A stretch of DNA of 64,000 bases. Origin: an uncultured Aquimarina sp. Its GTDB lineage: Bacteria; Bacteroidota; Bacteroidia; Flavobacteriales; Flavobacteriaceae. Positions 62,429 to 64,000 of this stretch are shown here, in pieces. The first letter of the stretch is position 1; each line of letters starts with the position of its first letter. The notes under the pieces were generated by a model. The model was not told the DNA's origin, did no database searches, and saw only the letters and a list, made by a program, of their open reading frames with translations. Location: the NCBI GenBank assembly GCA_937958985.1, contig CALGLV010000006.1:186001-250000 (forward strand), in the 5' to 3' direction. The position numbers were made by a program, and so were the translations under genes.

Positions 62429-62641
62429 TTATTTGTTTGAAAATTTAGTAACCTGAACAATAACACCCGTAATTGATAAAAAAACAGCTATTAAAGTTAC
62501 CCACTTGGCATAAAATGGTTCTGAGATATCGTATTTAACATCCAACCACTCACCCAACAAAGAACCTAAATAAATAGTAGCTCCCATTTGAATGGCTATT
62601 CCTGAAAAAACAGCGAAGTTTTTAAGCTGATTTTTCGCCAT
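62429..62641 (-). CDS. atpZ: AtpZ/AtpI family protein
   Basis: 70 residues with two membrane helices (about 10-28 and 44-64). The GIAIQMGATIYLGSLLGEWLD segment is typical of AtpZ. AtpZ and AtpI act in Mg2+ or Ca2+ handling and c-ring assembly of the ATP synthase in other bacteria. Overlaps the end of the bactofilin gene by 20 nt, and is followed after 2 nt by the small membrane protein. First gene of the atp set proper. Confidence 0.9.
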   Translation of the reverse strand: MAKNQLKNFAVFSGIAIQMGATIYLGSLLGEWLDVKYDISEPFYAKWVTLIAVFLSITGVIVQVTKFSNK

Positions 62642-63026
62642 TACGTGATTTATTAATCGACTTTACGCTTCCCTTCATATTACAGGTAGCATTGAATGAG
62701 GCACCTGGCTCTACAGCCAATTTACCAATTAAGACTTCACCTTCAATTTTTGCCGTGGACTTTAATGTTAATGTACCTGCAACATCTAATTTCCCAGAAA
62801 ATTCTCCTTCAAAATCTGCATTATCACAAACTAAAGTACCTTTTATTCTTCCTGACTCACCAACAACTACACGCCCGTCAGTTTTCACATTTCCTTCAAC
62901 CACACCTTCAATACGAAAACCTCCCTTGGAAATAATATCTCCAACAATTTTAGTTCCCTCAGAAATTTTATTTTGATTTTTAGAATAATCTATAGTTTCC
63001 TTTGGCTTTTTACTGTCATTAAACAT
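62622..63026 (-). CDS. Bactofilin (polymer-forming cytoskeletal protein)
   Basis: 134 residues. The core (about 20-118) is a repetitive right-handed beta-helix with turns such as SKGGFRIEGVVEGNVKTDGRVVVGESGRIKG and LTLKSTAKIEGEVLIGKLAVEPGASFNA, the DUF583/bactofilin pattern. Short charged ends are usual. Bactofilins polymerise without nucleotides in the cytoplasm and help place cell-wall enzymes or polar structures. Lies between the PorW/SprE-like gene and atpZ, overlapping the latter; why it precedes the atp genes is unclear. Confidence 0.94.
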   Translation of the reverse strand: MFNDSKKPKETIDYSKNQNKISEGTKIVGDIISKGGFRIEGVVEGNVKTDGRVVVGESGRIKGTLVCDNADFEGEFSGKLDVAGTLTLKSTAKIEGEVLIGKLAVEPGASFNATCNMKGSVKSINKSRNGEKSA

Positions 63027-63053
63027 GGTGTGTACGGGGTTATTTATATTGGA

Positions 63054-64000
63054 TTAATAAATTGAATCTAAGTTTTGCGTGTAGTACGCATATTTTTTTC
63101 TTAATTGAATCACCTTATAGTTTGCCGAAGAAACTTTGACTGCTTTACGTGGTAAATACCAATCATTCTCAACGTCCGTAACTATTGAATTCATACTTCT
63201 TGCTTGTTGCTTTCCTTTTAAACCGTGAATTACTAAGAATATAGTATCCTGAGTATAAAAATCTAACGAAGTATTAAGATAATTAAAATTACGCTTTTTT
63301 ATTAAGGTATCCAACTTGGACTTTGCGCTACTCGCTTCTTTCTTGCTGGAAACCGAATAATCGTACACAAGTTTATATTTTTTCACTCCCGAAGTATCTG
63401 TTTCAAATTGCAATCCTTTTAAATAAGGCATTGAACTTTTTATTAGCGATTCGGCCTTAGCTCCTTCTTCGGACTGCGGATACGTTAGTGCTATGTAATT
63501 CAACAAATCACTCATTTCCGACACTCCTTTTACTTTTCCTAGAGTATACGCTTTTAACAACTGAAATTTTGCTACAATAGGATCTCCTTTAAGCTTGTCG
63601 ATTTGCGTATTCAAACGCTGCAAAACAGTATTATAATCTTGCTTTTCATATGACTTATAAATTGACGCATATACTTTATCAACATCCGATGCTTCTTCTT
63701 TTGATACTCCGAGTGGATTTTTTACAATTTGAGCATATCTTGAATTGGGATGATTTTTAAGAATATCTTTTCTGATTTTTTCTTCTCTAAAACTATTCCC
63801 GTTAGATTGGTAAATTTTAAATAAATTATACTTAGAAGGCATTACGTATTTATCATCAGGATTGTTTTGTAATAGCGCCTCAAATTTACTCGATGCCCTA
63901 TCGTATTCCTTTAACTGTTCCTTATAAATAGTTCCTAATTGAAAGTACGCCTCGTTACGTTCGATTTTCAAACTATCTAATACTTTCGGTTCTGTTGGGA
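63054..64000 (-). CDS. TPR-repeat protein, likely PorW/SprE of the type IX secretion system (5' end missing)
   Basis: The frame is open to the right edge (PTEPKVLDSLKIERNEAYFQLG...), so the start is outside; about 315 residues of the C terminus are visible. Several TPR-like helix pairs (for example RASSKFEALLQNNPDDKYVMPSKYNLFKIYQSNG, ALTYPQSEEGAKAESLIKSS) are followed by a folded C-terminal domain (FLVIHGLKGKQQARSMNSI to the end YYTQNLDSIY). The combination and the place next to a bactofilin gene recall the T9SS lipoprotein PorW/SprE, needed for secretion and gliding. The lipid anchor cannot be checked here. The assignment is probable, not proven. Confidence 0.75.
   Translation of the reverse strand, partial: PTEPKVLDSLKIERNEAYFQLGTIYKEQLKEYDRASSKFEALLQNNPDDKYVMPSKYNLFKIYQSNGNSFREEKIRKDILKNHPNSRYAQIVKNPLGVSKEEASDVDKVYASIYKSYEKQDYNTVLQRLNTQIDKLKGDPIVAKFQLLKAYTLGKVKGVSEMSDLLNYIALTYPQSEEGAKAESLIKSSMPYLKGLQFETDTSGVKKYKLVYDYSVSSKKEASSAKSKLDTLIKKRNFNYLNTSLDFYTQDTIFLVIHGLKGKQQARSMNSIVTDVENDWYLPRKAVKVSSANYKVIQLRKKYAYYTQNLDSIY

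Noticed and set aside
62692..62976. 94- and 79-codon plus-strand frames across the bactofilin gene
   Set aside because: Repetitive composition simply mirrors the beta-helix repeats of the real gene on the minus strand.
1..64000. CRISPR arrays, tRNA or rRNA genes, insertion sequences, attachment sites, replication origin
   Set aside because: Looked for direct repeat arrays, conserved tRNA/rRNA stretches, transposase frames and origin-type clusters; none was seen.

Overview
The window is a piece of a low-GC chromosome from a member of the Bacteroidetes, almost certainly family Flavobacteriaceae. The grounds are lineage-typical families (DUF4837, DUF4292, DUF5689, SPOR proteins with HU-CCDC81 domains, a split atp operon, a PorW/SprE-like TPR protein), promoter -7 boxes of the Bacteroidetes type TAnnTTTG, and the general absence of Shine-Dalgarno sequences. 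An agarase/porphyranase-like glycoside hydrolase hints at a marine or algal habitat. The genus cannot be fixed from the sequence. I saw no rRNA, tRNA, CRISPR array, transposase or prophage gene: this is dense core chromosome with a few accessory genes.

Layout. 1-4.4 kb (minus): 3' part of tex missing, a DUF4837 lipoprotein and an MltD-like lytic transglycosylase. 4.4-12.6 kb: pgk, holB, a saccharopine dehydrogenase, a DUF423 protein, gpsA, dprA, an HU-like/SPOR membrane protein and a hotdog thioesterase. 12.62-13.12 kb is the only gene-free gap over 300 bp. It holds two minus-strand hairpin elements that look like small RNAs and share a 16-nt loop motif. 13.1-19.6 kb: an M3 metallopeptidase, a sigma factor with a Cys-rich partner, a UbiA-like membrane protein, a FabH-like synthase with a glycosyltransferase, and a small secreted protein. 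19.7-27.6 kb: a TonB-dependent receptor, a DUF5689 lipoprotein, a divergent secreted endonuclease/phosphatase and a GH86-like enzyme with a T9SS-like tail.

27.6-37 kb (minus): pgi, an M23 lipoprotein peptidase, a tryptophan 2,3-dioxygenase family protein, a DUF3108 protein, a patatin/beta-barrel protein and uvrC. 37-40.4 kb (plus): an aspartic protease, RimK and AstE-like module followed by 5-formyl-THF cyclo-ligase and a lone receiver protein. 40.4-48.3 kb (minus): a cell-envelope run with an EnvC-like protein, DUF4292, a TPR protein, a sugar nucleotidyltransferase, dut, a polysaccharide flippase and a BamA-like protein. 48.4-51.5 kb (plus): a two-gene FAD and Fe-S membrane redox module. 51.5-55.9 kb (minus): the full glycine cleavage set gcvPTH. 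56-64 kb (minus): a small secreted protein, then atpG-A-H-F-E-B (no atpD or atpC here) preceded by an AtpI-position membrane protein, AtpZ, a bactofilin and a partial PorW/SprE-like gene.

Envelope biology dominates: lytic transglycosylase, M23 and EnvC-like proteins, SPOR protein, bactofilin, BamA-like barrels, flippase, lipoproteins and a likely T9SS component. The points most worth following are the tandem RNA-like elements at 12.67-12.95 kb, the HU-like/SPOR fusion, the FAD/Fe-S module with a palindrome in its leader, the RimK module with a TTG-started in-frame partner, and the stem-loops between atp genes. Promoters, RNA elements and terminators are read by eye from sequence and are not experimentally supported.
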